Part shown: piece after piece, positions 32,644 through 41,365 of the stretch
Layout: every line of letters starts with the position of its first letter
Position numbering within the stretch: position 1 is the stretch's first letter
Assembly (NCBI RefSeq): GCF_024749165.1
Contig: NZ_CP087190.1
Coordinates: 4,313,501 to 4,377,500 of the forward strand
Source of the DNA: Pseudomonas sp. B21-023
Lineage (GTDB): Bacteria; Pseudomonadota; Gammaproteobacteria; Pseudomonadales; Pseudomonadaceae
Direction: 5' to 3'
Length of the DNA stretch: 64,000 bases
Made by a program: the position numbers and the translations under genes
Notes under the pieces: model-generated
Databases searched by the model: none
Told to the model about the DNA's origin: nothing
Seen by the model: the letters and a program-made list of their open reading frames with translations, nothing else

Positions 32644-33717
32644 ATGAAAGCGCGCTACCGCTGGCCACTGCTCGGCTTCGCCAGCCTGGTCGCACTGCTG
32701 GTGGCCCTGCACCTGGCCTTGCCTTACCTGGTGCGTGACTACCTCAACGACAAACTGGCAGACATGGGCGACTACCGCGGCCAGGTCCGCGACGTCGACC
32801 TGGCGTGGTGGCGTGGCGCCTATCAGATCAACGGCCTGAAGATCGTCAAGGTCAGCGGCAAGGTGCCGGTGCCGCTGCTCGAAGCGCCGCTGATCGACCT
32901 GTCGGTGAGCTGGCACTCGCTTTGGTACGACCGTGCCGTGGTCGCCGAAGTGGCCTTCGTACGCCCTGAACTCAATTTCGTCGACGGCGGCAACAAACAG
33001 AACTCTCAGACCGGCCAAGGCACCGACTGGCGCCAGCAACTGGAAAAGCTGCTGCCGATCACCCTGAACGATGTGCGCATCGAACAAGGCACCCTCACCT
33101 TCCGCAACTTCAATTCCAGACCGCCGGTGGACCTCAAGGCCACCCGGCTGGACGCAAGCATCCGCAACCTGACCAACGTGCGCGACGAAAAGGGCCGGCG
33201 CGATGCCCGCTTCGACGGGACGGCGCTGCTGCTGGGCGATGCCAAGGTGGAAAGCCGCGCTACCTTCGACCCTTTCAGCGACTTCGACGACTTCCAGCTC
33301 CGCCTGCGCGCCACCGGCATCGAGCTGCGCCGGCTGAACGACTTCGCCAGTGCCTACGGCAAGTTCGACTTCAATGCCGGGCATGGCGATGTGGTGATCG
33401 AGGCCGAGGCCGAGAACGGCCGGCTCAAGGGCTACATCAAGCCGCTGTTGCGCGATGTCGATGTGTTCAATTGGCAGCAGGACGTGGAAGACAAGGACAA
33501 GGGCTTCCTGCGCTCGGTGTGGGAGGCACTGGTGGGGGCTACCGAGACCGTGCTCAAGAACCAGCCGAAGAACCAGTTCGCCACTCGCGTGGAACTCAGC
33601 GGCAGCGTGCACCAGCAGGACATCAGCGCCTTCGAGGCATTTCTGCAGATCCTGCGCAACGGCTTCATCCAGGCGTTCAACGCACGCTACGAGCAGCCCG
33701 CGCCCAAATCCGACTGA
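32644..33717 (+). CDS. DUF748 / AsmA-like membrane-anchored protein
   Basis: A 357-residue protein anchored by one N-terminal transmembrane helix (residues 7-29). A long periplasmic beta-rich domain of the DUF748 type follows, with repeated amphipathic strands (VRDVDLAWWRGAYQINGLKIV, VRIEQGTLTFRNFNSRPPVDL). AsmA-like and DUF748 proteins are thought to take part in envelope lipid transport or assembly; this one is short for the group. GGAG lies 8 bases before the ATG at 32644; another ATG seven codons upstream (32623) is possible. Confidence 0.8.
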   Translation: MKARYRWPLLGFASLVALLVALHLALPYLVRDYLNDKLADMGDYRGQVRDVDLAWWRGAYQINGLKIVKVSGKVPVPLLEAPLIDLSVSWHSLWYDRAVVAEVAFVRPELNFVDGGNKQNSQTGQGTDWRQQLEKLLPITLNDVRIEQGTLTFRNFNSRPPVDLKATRLDASIRNLTNVRDEKGRRDARFDGTALLLGDAKVESRATFDPFSDFDDFQLRLRATGIELRRLNDFASAYGKFDFNAGHGDVVIEAEAENGRLKGYIKPLLRDVDVFNWQQDVEDKDKGFLRSVWEALVGATETVLKNQPKNQFATRVELSGSVHQQDISAFEAFLQILRNGFIQAFNARYEQPAPKSD

Positions 33718-33823
33718 TCCCTGGGTGACGGACCATTCAGGGACTGAATACCCGGTCTCCGTTTTCACGCGTCGGGCGTGGCGTTATAGTCGCTGACACA
33801 TCAATAAACATGTATTGCCTGGG

Positions 33824-33879
33824 CCGGCCCTATCGCCGGCAAGCCAGCTCCCACAGGGAGTGGGTCTGCCCGCAATGAC
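33824..33879. repeat. REP element with degenerate partner
   Basis: GGCCCTATCGCCGGCAAGCC and the following AGCTCCCAC form one full REP. The partner GGGAGTGGGTCTGCCCGCAA is clearly degenerate. It lies 30 bp before the moxR-like start, in what should be its promoter or leader. Confidence 0.7.
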
Positions 33880-33908
33880 GCCAGCCAGCCACCCCAGAGG
33901 ATCGGTTC

Positions 33909-34754
33909 ATGAAGTTCGAAGGCACCCGCGACTACGTCGCCACAGATGACCTCAAGCTGGCGGTCAACGCGGCCATCACCCTGGAGCGCCCGTTGCTGGT
34001 CAAGGGCGAGCCGGGTACCGGCAAGACCATGCTCGCCGAACAGCTGGCCGCCTCCTTCGGCGCACGCCTGATCACCTGGCACATCAAGTCGACCACCAAG
34101 GCCCACCAGGGCCTGTATGAATACGACGCGGTCAGCCGCCTGCGCGATTCGCAGCTTGGCGTGGACAAGGTCCACGATGTGCGCAACTACCTGAAAAAAG
34201 GCAAGCTGTGGGAGGCCTTCGAGGCCGACGAGCGGGTAATCCTGCTGATCGACGAAATCGACAAGGCCGACATCGAGTTCCCCAACGACCTGTTGCAGGA
34301 ACTCGACAAGATGGAGTTCTACGTCTACGAAATCGACGAGACCATCAAGGCCAAGCAGCGCCCGATCATCATCATCACCTCCAACAATGAAAAGGAGCTG
34401 CCTGACGCCTTCCTGCGCCGCTGCTTCTTCCATTACATCGCCTTCCCCGACCGCGCCACCCTGCAACAGATCGTCGATGTGCACTACCCCAACATCAGCC
34501 AGTCGCTGGTCAGCGAGGCACTGGACGTGTTCTTCGACGTGCGCAAGGTGCCGGGCCTGAAGAAAAAGCCTTCCACCTCCGAGCTGGTCGACTGGCTCAA
34601 GCTGCTGATGGCCGACAACATCGGCGAGGCGGTGCTGCGCGAACGCGACCCGACCAAGGCCATCCCGCCGCTGGCCGGTGCCCTGGTGAAGAACGAACAG
34701 GACGTGACGCTGCTCGAGCGCCTGGCCTTCATGAGCCGGCGCGGCAACCGCTGA
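33909..34754 (+). CDS. MoxR-family AAA+ ATPase
   Basis: A 281-residue AAA+ protein. Walker A GEPGTGKT is at 33-40, Walker B ILLIDEIDKAD at about 111-121, and sensor 1 is IIITSNNEKELPDAFLRRC, which includes the arginine-finger region. MoxR ATPases act as chaperones with a von Willebrand factor A protein, inserting metals or assembling complexes. The VWA gene follows 13 bp downstream, so the two form a unit; the client complex cannot be told from this neighbourhood. Confidence 0.88.
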   Translation: MKFEGTRDYVATDDLKLAVNAAITLERPLLVKGEPGTGKTMLAEQLAASFGARLITWHIKSTTKAHQGLYEYDAVSRLRDSQLGVDKVHDVRNYLKKGKLWEAFEADERVILLIDEIDKADIEFPNDLLQELDKMEFYVYEIDETIKAKQRPIIIITSNNEKELPDAFLRRCFFHYIAFPDRATLQQIVDVHYPNISQSLVSEALDVFFDVRKVPGLKKKPSTSELVDWLKLLMADNIGEAVLRERDPTKAIPPLAGALVKNEQDVTLLERLAFMSRRGNR

Positions 34755-34767
34755 CGGGAGCCGGGCC

Positions 34768-35946
34768 ATGTTGCTCAACCTGTTCAATGAAATGCGCGCG
34801 GCCAAGGTACCCGTATCGGTACGCGAACTGCTCGACCTGCACCATGCCCTGCAGAAGGGCGTGGTGTTCGCCGACATGGACGCCTTCTACTACCTGGCCC
34901 GCGCCATCCTGGTGAAGGACGAGCGGCACTTCGACAAGTTCGACCGCGCCTTTGCCGCCTACTTCAAGGGCCTGGAAAACCTCGACCGGCATATCGAGGC
35001 GTTGATCCCCGACGAGTGGCTGCGCAAGGAGTTCGAACGCTCGCTCACCGACGAGGAGCGCGCGCAGATCCAGTCCCTGGGCGGGCTGGACAAGCTGATC
35101 GAGGAATTCAAGAAGCGCCTCGAGGAGCAAAGGGAACGCCACGCCGGCGGCAACAAGTGGATCGGCACGGGCGGTACCAGCCCGTTCGGTTCCGGCGGTT
35201 TCAACCCCGAGGGCATCCGCGTCGGCGAGGCCGGCAAGCGCCAGGGCAAGGCGGTGAAGGTCTGGGACCAGCGCGAGTACAAGAACCTTGACGACCAGGT
35301 CGAGCTGGGCACTCGCAACATCAAGCTGGCCCTGCGCCGGCTGCGCAAGTTCGCCCGCGAAGGCGCCGCCGAGGAGCTGGACATCGACGGCACCATCGAT
35401 CACACCGCCCGTGACGCCGGCCTGCTGAACATCCAGATGCGCCCCGAACGGCGCAACACGGTGAAGCTGCTGTTGCTGTTCGACATCGGCGGCTCGATGG
35501 ACGCCCACGTCAAGGTCTGCGAGGAACTGTTCTCGGCCTGCAAGACCGAGTTCAAGCACCTGGAGTACTACTACTTCCACAACGTCGTCTACGAGTCGGT
35601 GTGGAAGAACAACCTGCGCCGCACCTCGGAGCGCTTTTCCACCTTCGACCTGCTGCACAAGTACGGCGACGACTACAAAGTGATCTTCGTCGGCGACGCG
35701 GCCATGGCACCCTACGAGATCACCCAGCCCGGCGGCAGCGTCGAGCACTGGAACGAAGAGGCCGGGTACGTGTGGATGCAGCGCTTCATGGAGAAATTCA
35801 GGAAGATTATCTGGATCAACCCGTATCCGAAGCAGGCCTGGGACTACACCGCCTCGACCCATCTGGTGCGGGACCTGATCGAGGACAAGATGTACCCGCT
35901 GACGCTGCAGGGGTTGGAAGACGGGATGCGTTACCTGTCCAAGTAA
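34768..35946 (+). CDS. VWA-domain protein, CoxE-like, partner of MoxR
   Basis: A 392-residue protein. An N-terminal helical region (residues 1-130) is followed by a glycine-rich linker (GGTSPFGSGGFNPEGI) and a C-terminal von Willebrand A domain starting with LLLLFDIGGSMDAHV, whose DIGGS is the metal-ion-dependent adhesion site in the CoxE variant form. Further domain elements are YYYFHNVVYESVWKN and a conserved KVIFVGDAAM. Together with the MoxR ATPase it is expected to act on an unknown protein complex. Both genes are probably cotranscribed and followed by a REP pair. Confidence 0.85.
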   Translation: MLLNLFNEMRAAKVPVSVRELLDLHHALQKGVVFADMDAFYYLARAILVKDERHFDKFDRAFAAYFKGLENLDRHIEALIPDEWLRKEFERSLTDEERAQIQSLGGLDKLIEEFKKRLEEQRERHAGGNKWIGTGGTSPFGSGGFNPEGIRVGEAGKRQGKAVKVWDQREYKNLDDQVELGTRNIKLALRRLRKFAREGAAEELDIDGTIDHTARDAGLLNIQMRPERRNTVKLLLLFDIGGSMDAHVKVCEELFSACKTEFKHLEYYYFHNVVYESVWKNNLRRTSERFSTFDLLHKYGDDYKVIFVGDAAMAPYEITQPGGSVEHWNEEAGYVWMQRFMEKFRKIIWINPYPKQAWDYTASTHLVRDLIEDKMYPLTLQGLEDGMRYLSK

Positions 35947-35966
35947 TCTATTGACCGAACTGGCCT

Positions 35967-36040
35967 CATCGCGGGGCAAGCCCGCTCCCACCACTTGCGC
36001 ATTTGCAGGTCTGGCGTGGGAGCGGGCTTGCCCCGCGATG
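35967..36040. repeat. Inverted pair of consensus REP elements
   Basis: ATCGCGGGGCAAGCCCGCTC (35968-35991) and the exact inverted consensus GTGGGAGCGGGCTTGCCCCG (36016-36039), 24 bp apart, between the convergent VWA and pxpC genes. This is a typical BIME-like arrangement. Confidence 0.92.
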
Positions 36041-36052
36041 GTGCCGGCAGAC

Positions 36053-36991
36053 TCAACCCCAGCAGCGCAAGCATGCCTGCTGCTCGCGCCACGCCTCGTC
36101 CTGCACCACCGCCCTGAACCGTATCGTCGCGCCCGGCATGCACTGCGCCAATTGCGCCAGCGCCAGCGGTGTCAGCGCCCCCAGCCGTGGATACCCACCA
36201 ATGGTCTGCCGGTCGTTGAGCAGGACGATCGGCTGCCCGTCCGGCGGCACCTGCACGGCGCCGAGCGGGATTCCCTCGGAGATCATCGGCGCGCCCTGGT
36301 AGACCAGTTGCGGCCCGAGCAGGCGAATGCCCATGCGGTCGGCACGGTTGTCCAGCGTCCAGTCACGGTTGAACGCCTCGAACAGGCTGGTGCCGCCGAA
36401 GTTACCGATCTGCGCGCCCATCACCAGATCCAATACCGGCTTCTCGGCATACACCGGCCGCAACGTTTCGGGCACATGGGAGCGGCGATTCGGCGCCCCG
36501 ACTTGCCCCGCGATGGCTTCAGCCGCATGCAGTAACTCCCCTTTCACCAGCGCCCGGCCCTGGCCGTCAACCCCGCCCAGCGCTTCCCGAACCACCGTGG
36601 CACAACTCCCCAGCACCGACTCGCCCACGAACCCGCCAGGCGCGGCCAGATAAGCACGTACCCCTTGGCGAGGCTGACGCAGCGTCAGCTGCTGGCCCTT
36701 GCCGAGGTTGAAGCTGGTCCAGGGCGCCACGGCCTGCCCGTCGACTTGCGCATCCAGGTCGGCCCCGGCCAGCGCCAGCACGCAGTCCTGCTCGGCAACC
36801 ACACTGAAGCCGCCAAGCGCAATCTCCACCACGGCGCTGTCCAGGGCATTGCCCAGCAGCCAGTTGGCCCAGCGCATCGCCACCCAGTCCAGCGCGCCGC
36901 CCTGGGTCACCCCCAGGTGACGCACGCCGAACCGCCCGGCGTCCTGCAATTGGCACAGCGCGGTGCTGGCCTCGATCCTCAACTCGCTCAT
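36053..36991 (-). CDS. pxpC: 5-oxoprolinase subunit C (biotin-dependent carboxyltransferase family)
   Basis: A 312-residue protein of the AHS2/KipA family: the N-terminal QDAGRFGVRHLGVTQGGALD, and the C-terminal GVPLGAVQVPPDGQPIVLLNDRQTIGGYP are typical. PxpC works with PxpA and PxpB in ATP-dependent cleavage of 5-oxoproline to glutamate. Its ATG overlaps the pxpB stop by 4 bp (ATGA). It is the last gene of pxpA-pxpB-pxpC. Confidence 0.9.
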   Translation of the reverse strand: MSELRIEASTALCQLQDAGRFGVRHLGVTQGGALDWVAMRWANWLLGNALDSAVVEIALGGFSVVAEQDCVLALAGADLDAQVDGQAVAPWTSFNLGKGQQLTLRQPRQGVRAYLAAPGGFVGESVLGSCATVVREALGGVDGQGRALVKGELLHAAEAIAGQVGAPNRRSHVPETLRPVYAEKPVLDLVMGAQIGNFGGTSLFEAFNRDWTLDNRADRMGIRLLGPQLVYQGAPMISEGIPLGAVQVPPDGQPIVLLNDRQTIGGYPRLGALTPLALAQLAQCMPGATIRFRAVVQDEAWREQQACLRCWG

Positions 36992-37683
36992 GCCTGGGCC
37001 TCCAGCGGGCTGTCATCACCGCCCAGGTTGATGAACTCGGCGTGCCCGACCGCCACGAAACGCACCCGGTCGCCCGGTTGCAGCAGGCTGTAGCCATCCC
37101 TTTCACGATCGAACAGGCGCACCGGCGTGCGGCCGATCAGGTTCCAGCCGCCCGGCGACACCGCCGGATACGCGGCGGTCTGGCGTTCGGCGATGCCGAC
37201 ACTGCCCGCTGCCACACGCTTGCGCGGGGTGCTCAGGCGCGGTGTGGCCAGGCGCTCGTCGACCAGCCCCATGAAGCCGAAACCCGGAGCGAACCCCAGC
37301 GCGAACACCGGGTAATCACGGCCACAGTGCACCTCGATCACTTCGGCTTCGCTCAGTCCACTGCGCGCAGCCAGCACCGGCAACTCGGGACCGACGCTGG
37401 CGTGGTACCACACCGGGATCTCATGCCGCCGCCCGCTATTGCCGGCATCGGGCCGCAGGCCCTCCAGTGCGTGCAGGATGCGCTGGCGCCCTTCGCCCGG
37501 CGCCAGGTCGAACTGCACCATCAGCGTGGTGTAGGACGGTACCAGGTCGATCAACTGTTGGCCGAAAGCGTCCCGCAAGCGCTGGCTGGCGGCAAGGATC
37601 CACGGCATGTTGCCTTCATCGATGGCATCGAACAGCCGCACCATCAGGCTGTCGACGGCCACCACTTCGATTCGTGGGGTCAT
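36988..37683 (-). CDS. pxpB: 5-oxoprolinase subunit B
   Basis: A 231-residue AHS1/KipI-family protein. The family motif VPSYTTLMVQFDL is present, then the C-terminal cyclophilin-like part with YPVFALGFAPGFGFMGLVDERL, PRKRVAAGSVGIAERQTAAYP and GGWNLIGRTP. The start at 37683 overlaps the pxpA stop as ATGA; the longer frame to 37761 runs back into pxpA. It forms the 5-oxoprolinase with PxpA and PxpC. Confidence 0.9.
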   Translation of the reverse strand: MTPRIEVVAVDSLMVRLFDAIDEGNMPWILAASQRLRDAFGQQLIDLVPSYTTLMVQFDLAPGEGRQRILHALEGLRPDAGNSGRRHEIPVWYHASVGPELPVLAARSGLSEAEVIEVHCGRDYPVFALGFAPGFGFMGLVDERLATPRLSTPRKRVAAGSVGIAERQTAAYPAVSPGGWNLIGRTPVRLFDRERDGYSLLQPGDRVRFVAVGHAEFINLGGDDSPLEAQA

Positions 37684-38459
37684 GCCTGCTCCAGCGCGTC
37701 GAGAGCCTGGCGGATCTGGCGTACCGCGGCCACGGAGCCATCGTTGTCGCCATGCACGCAAAGGGTGCTGGCGTTCAACCGCACTTCGCTGCCGTCGTCG
37801 GCCACCAGGGCCTCGCCCTTGGCCAGGCGCAAGGCCTGCTCGACCACCAGCGCCGGGTCATGGTGCACCGCGTCCGGCAGGCGTCGCGACATCAGGTGCC
37901 CGCTGGCGGTGTAGCCACGGTCGGCAAAGGCTTCGAACCACAATGGCACGCCGATCTCGTCGCCCAGGGCCTGGGCGGCACTGTCGTCGGCGGTGGCCAT
38001 GAGCATCAGCGGCAGGCCGCTGTCGAACGCCGCCACGGCCTCGAGCACTGTACGCAGGATGGCCGGGTTGGCCATCATGTCGTTGTACAGCGCGCCATGG
38101 GGCTTGACGTAGGCCACCCGTGCGCCGAGCACCTTGCAGATGCCGTCCAGGGCACCGATCTGGTAGTGCAGCAGGTCGCGGATCTCGTCGCTGCTGCAGG
38201 CCATGGAGCGGCGGCCGAAGCCTGCCAGGTCCGGGTAGGCCGGGTGCGCGCCGATGGCCACCCGGTGCTCCAGGGCCAGGGCCACGGTGCGGCGCATGGT
38301 GCCGGGGTCGCCGGCGTGATAGCCGCAGGCGATATTGGCGCAGTCGATGAACGGCATGACCTTGGCATCCTGGCCCATGCGCCAGTTGCCGAAGCTCTCG
38401 CCCATGTCGCAATTGAGTAGCAGGCGTTTCACCTGGCGGACCTCCGTATCAATGTTCAT
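37680..38459 (-). CDS. pxpA: 5-oxoprolinase subunit A (LamB/YcsF family)
   Basis: A 259-residue polysaccharide-deacetylase-like fold protein with the LamB/YcsF signature LLLNCDMGESFGNW, ANIACGYHAGDP and IGAHPAYPDLAGFGRR; the VKPHGALYN block is also intact. It is the first subunit of the housekeeping 5-oxoprolinase that recycles spontaneously formed pyroglutamate. The upstream MFS gene on the same strand ends 10 bp before it, so all four genes probably form one operon that pairs uptake of an organic acid with the enzyme. Confidence 0.9.
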   Translation of the reverse strand: MNIDTEVRQVKRLLLNCDMGESFGNWRMGQDAKVMPFIDCANIACGYHAGDPGTMRRTVALALEHRVAIGAHPAYPDLAGFGRRSMACSSDEIRDLLHYQIGALDGICKVLGARVAYVKPHGALYNDMMANPAILRTVLEAVAAFDSGLPLMLMATADDSAAQALGDEIGVPLWFEAFADRGYTASGHLMSRRLPDAVHHDPALVVEQALRLAKGEALVADDGSEVRLNASTLCVHGDNDGSVAAVRQIRQALDALEQA

Positions 38460-38469
38460 GATGCCTACC

Positions 38470-39756
38470 TTAGCGTGCCTGGAGCGCTTTGCCGCGGGTT
38501 TCCGGCAGGCTCAGCGCGGCCACGATCACCACACCGTAGGACACCGCGGCGAAGGCACCAATCCCCAGGCCCAACGGTACTTTCTCGCCGAGCAGGCCGA
38601 TCAGCAAAGGGAACATGGCCGCGATGACCTTGCCGATGTTGTAGCAGAAGCCTTGTCCCGATCCACGGATACGGGTGGGGAACAACTCGGTGAGGAACGA
38701 ACCCATGCCGCTGAAGATGCCCGAGGCGAAAAAGCCCAGCGGGAAGCCCAGCCACAGCATCACGTTGTCGCTGACCGGTAGCTGCGTGTAGAGCAGGACG
38801 ATGACGAACGAGCCCACGGCGAACAGGATGAAGTTCTTCCGGCGCCCCAGCAGGTCGCAGAGGTAGGCGCTGACCACATAGCCGATGTAGGAGCCGACGA
38901 TGACCATCGCCAGGTAGCCGCCGGTACCCAGCACGCTCAGGCCGCGCTCGTTCTTGAGGAAGGTCGGCAGCCACGAGGTGATGGCGTAGTAGCCGCCCAG
39001 GGCACCAGTAGTCAGCAGCGAAGCGCGAATCGTGGTCCACAGCATGCCGGGTGCGAAGATCTCGTAGAAGTGTGAGGGCGCCGCGACCGTCTCGGCGGCC
39101 TTGGCCTCGCGGTAGACCTCCGGATCCTTGACCAGGCGCCGCACGAAGATCACGAAGATCGCTGGCAGCAGCCCGAGCAGGAACAGCGCGCGCCAGGCCT
39201 GCTCGGCCGGCAGCCAGGAGAACAGCAGCGCGTAGAGGATGGCGGTCAGGCCCCAGCCGATGGCCCAGCCCGACTGCACCATGCCTACCGCCTTGCCGCG
39301 ATCCTGGGCGCGGATCACCTCGCCGATCAGCACCGCGCCGGCGGTCCATTCCCCGCCGAAACCGAAGCCCATCAGCGTGCGGGCGATCAGCAGCTGCTCA
39401 TAGCTTTGCGCGAAGCCACAGAGGAAGGTGAAAAAAGCAAACCACAGCACCGTCAACTGCAGAGTGCGTACCCGGCCGATACGGTCGGAGAGGATGCCGG
39501 CAATCCAGCCGCCCAAGGCCGAAGCGATCAGTGTGCTGGTATGGATCAATCCGGCTTCGGCGGTGCTGATGCCCCACAGCATGATCAGTGTGGGGATGAC
39601 GAAGCTCAGCATCTGGGTGTCCATGCCGTCCAGGCCGTAGCCGATCTTGCAGCTCCAGAAGGTGCGTCGTTGCTGGGAGTCGATGTCGCGGTACCAGGCG
39701 AAAGGGCCGCTCGAGGTTCGGGCGGGGGCCTGCTGCTGCACGCCGGTCGGGTTCAT
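38470..39756 (-). CDS. MFS transporter, aromatic-acid/sugar-acid symporter type
   Basis: A 428-residue permease with 12 predicted transmembrane helices. The loop-2/3 MFS motif is GILSDRIGRVRTLQL, and the repeated one in the second half is LCDLLGRRKNF; FLTELFPTRIRGSGQGFCYNIGK is also characteristic of the MHS/AAHS-like symporters. It has the start MNPTGVQQQAPARTS at 39756; the frame can be extended to 40410 only by running through the divergent regulator. The gene is 10 bp upstream of pxpA and divergent from a LysR gene, suggesting regulated uptake of a substrate handled by the pxp products, possibly 5-oxoproline. Confidence 0.85.
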   Translation of the reverse strand: MNPTGVQQQAPARTSSGPFAWYRDIDSQQRRTFWSCKIGYGLDGMDTQMLSFVIPTLIMLWGISTAEAGLIHTSTLIASALGGWIAGILSDRIGRVRTLQLTVLWFAFFTFLCGFAQSYEQLLIARTLMGFGFGGEWTAGAVLIGEVIRAQDRGKAVGMVQSGWAIGWGLTAILYALLFSWLPAEQAWRALFLLGLLPAIFVIFVRRLVKDPEVYREAKAAETVAAPSHFYEIFAPGMLWTTIRASLLTTGALGGYYAITSWLPTFLKNERGLSVLGTGGYLAMVIVGSYIGYVVSAYLCDLLGRRKNFILFAVGSFVIVLLYTQLPVSDNVMLWLGFPLGFFASGIFSGMGSFLTELFPTRIRGSGQGFCYNIGKVIAAMFPLLIGLLGEKVPLGLGIGAFAAVSYGVVIVAALSLPETRGKALQAR

Positions 39757-39885
39757 GGTTGCCTCGGCTTGTTGGTATTGTTCTATGGGCGACGTCGGGC
39801 GTCGCGGCCTGGACACCATGTTCAGAGGCCGCGCCCGGCACGTCCAACGAGAAAATCCGCCGGTCTGGAACAAGAAAAACTGATC

Positions 39886-40797
39886 ATGAACCTTCGTTTC
39901 CTCGAAACCTTCGTCTGGGTCGCCCGGCTCAAGAGCTTCCGCCTTACCGCCGAGAAGCTGTTCACCACCCAGGCCTCGGTGTCCAGCCGCATCGCCGCGC
40001 TGGAGGCCGACCTGGGCGTGAAACTGCTGCTGCGCGATTCGCGCGGGGTCAGCCTGACCCCCGAGGGCGCCAAGGTGCTGGAATATGCCGAACGCATGCT
40101 CGACACCGCCAAGGCCATGAAGCAGTCGCTGGACAGCGACCGCGCCAAGACCGGGCGCATTCGCCTGGGGGTCATGGACACCGTCATCCATACCTGGATG
40201 AGCGCGCTGGTGGCAGAGCTGGGCGAGCGCTACCCGCAGGTGGAGATCGAGCTGGTGGCCGATACCGCGCTGAACCTGCGCGAACAGCTGCAAAAAGGCT
40301 TTCTCGACGTGATCCTGCAGACCGACCTGCTGCGCGAGCAGTCGATCCGCAGCCAGGACCTGGCGCGCTACCCGATGGGCTGGATCGTCGCCGCAGGCTC
40401 CCCGCACCACCGCACCTACGCCTCGCTGGCGGAGCTGGCCCGCGAACGCATCGTCACCTTCTCGAAAAATTCACGACCGCACCAGGAAGTGCTCAGCCTG
40501 TTGCAGTCAGCCGGGGCCGAGGCGCCACGCCTGAACTGCGTGAACTCGGTGGCGGCGATCACCCGCCTGCTGCGCGACGGTTTCGGCATCGGCGCGCTGC
40601 CACCGGCACTGGTCGATGGCGAACTGAGCCGGGGCGAGCTGGTGTTGCTGGACGGCTTGCAGCCACCGCCGAGCCTGGAGCTGGTGGTAGCCTGGCAGAC
40701 CGGCGTGGCGTTGGTGGGCGAGATCGTCGATGTGTGCCGGCAAGTGCTGGAGCGCTATGCGCGGGATGTGGGCGGGCAACGGATCGTGCTGGTCTGA
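39886..40797 (+). CDS. LysR-family transcriptional regulator, divergent from the MFS-pxpABC operon
   Basis: A 303-residue LysR protein: the winged helix at residues 1-60 (FLETFVWVARLKSFRLTAEKLFTTQASVSSRIAALEADLGVKLL) followed by a substrate-binding domain with IRLGVMDTVIHTWM. Its position, 129 bp from the MFS start and divergent, makes it the likely regulator of the transporter and pxpABC. I found no unambiguous T-N11-A palindrome in the shared region. The ATG at 39886 begins the conserved N-terminus; the upstream frame is antisense to the MFS gene. Confidence 0.85.
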   Translation: MNLRFLETFVWVARLKSFRLTAEKLFTTQASVSSRIAALEADLGVKLLLRDSRGVSLTPEGAKVLEYAERMLDTAKAMKQSLDSDRAKTGRIRLGVMDTVIHTWMSALVAELGERYPQVEIELVADTALNLREQLQKGFLDVILQTDLLREQSIRSQDLARYPMGWIVAAGSPHHRTYASLAELARERIVTFSKNSRPHQEVLSLLQSAGAEAPRLNCVNSVAAITRLLRDGFGIGALPPALVDGELSRGELVLLDGLQPPPSLELVVAWQTGVALVGEIVDVCRQVLERYARDVGGQRIVLV

Positions 40798-40834
40798 ACG
40801 GTCGCCTTTGCCGACGATCAGGGCAGCAACAGCA

Positions 40835-41356
40835 TCACCGCCAGCTTTCCTTCACCACTTTGCGCCGCCCACCGAGGATCACCCAGCCAATCACCAGCAA
40901 CAGGCTCTCGACCACGAACGCCAGCACGAACCCGCTGCCGATCCCCCAACCGATCGCCTCGGGCACCAGCAGGATCTGGTAGCTGTAGCCCTTGAGCGTC
41001 TCCTCGCGCAATGTCGGCTCCGGCTGCACCAGCACATGCCAGGTGCGGCTCACCCACGAGCCCTGCAGGGCCTGCCATTCATGCTCCAGCGCCTGGTTGC
41101 GGATCAGCAGGCTTTCGATGCTGTTGGCATCGCTGTTGAACACCGGATCGTCGCTGCCGCGGTAATGCCGCACCAGCGCCTGCAGGTCGCCGTTGAAGAA
41201 GCGCTGCGCGGTCTGGCGGAAGCCGTCCAGGGCCTGGCGCGATTCGAGCAGGTGCGCCTCGACACGCTGGCTGTAGTCCTTGACCAGCCCGGGCACCTGG
41301 AGACCGGCCAGCAGGCCGAAGGTGAACAACAGCAAACGCAGGTAACTTCTGAACAT
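40835..41356 (-). CDS. DUF2937-family membrane protein
   Basis: A 173-residue protein with a hydrophobic helix at residues 8-24 and a second near the C-terminus (residues 139-162, GFVLAFVVESLLLVIGWVILGG). The region between is soluble and helical (RVEAHLLESRQALDGFRQTAQRFFNG). This is the DUF2937 pattern; the function is unknown. It is the last of three closely spaced minus-strand genes (9 bp after the amidotransferase gene). Confidence 0.75.
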   Translation of the reverse strand: MFRSYLRLLLFTFGLLAGLQVPGLVKDYSQRVEAHLLESRQALDGFRQTAQRFFNGDLQALVRHYRGSDDPVFNSDANSIESLLIRNQALEHEWQALQGSWVSRTWHVLVQPEPTLREETLKGYSYQILLVPEAIGWGIGSGFVLAFVVESLLLVIGWVILGGRRKVVKESWR

Positions 41357-41365
41357 GGAGCGTCC

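Noticed and set aside
35463..35520. Damaged metal site in the VWA protein
   Set aside because: DIGGS differs from the classic DxSxS, but the DxGGS form is usual in CoxE-like VWA proteins, so it is not evidence of inactivation.
38470..40410. 646-residue version of the MFS transporter
   Set aside because: The extra N-terminal 218 residues are antisense to the LysR gene; the 428-residue form starts at the first conserved part of the permease.
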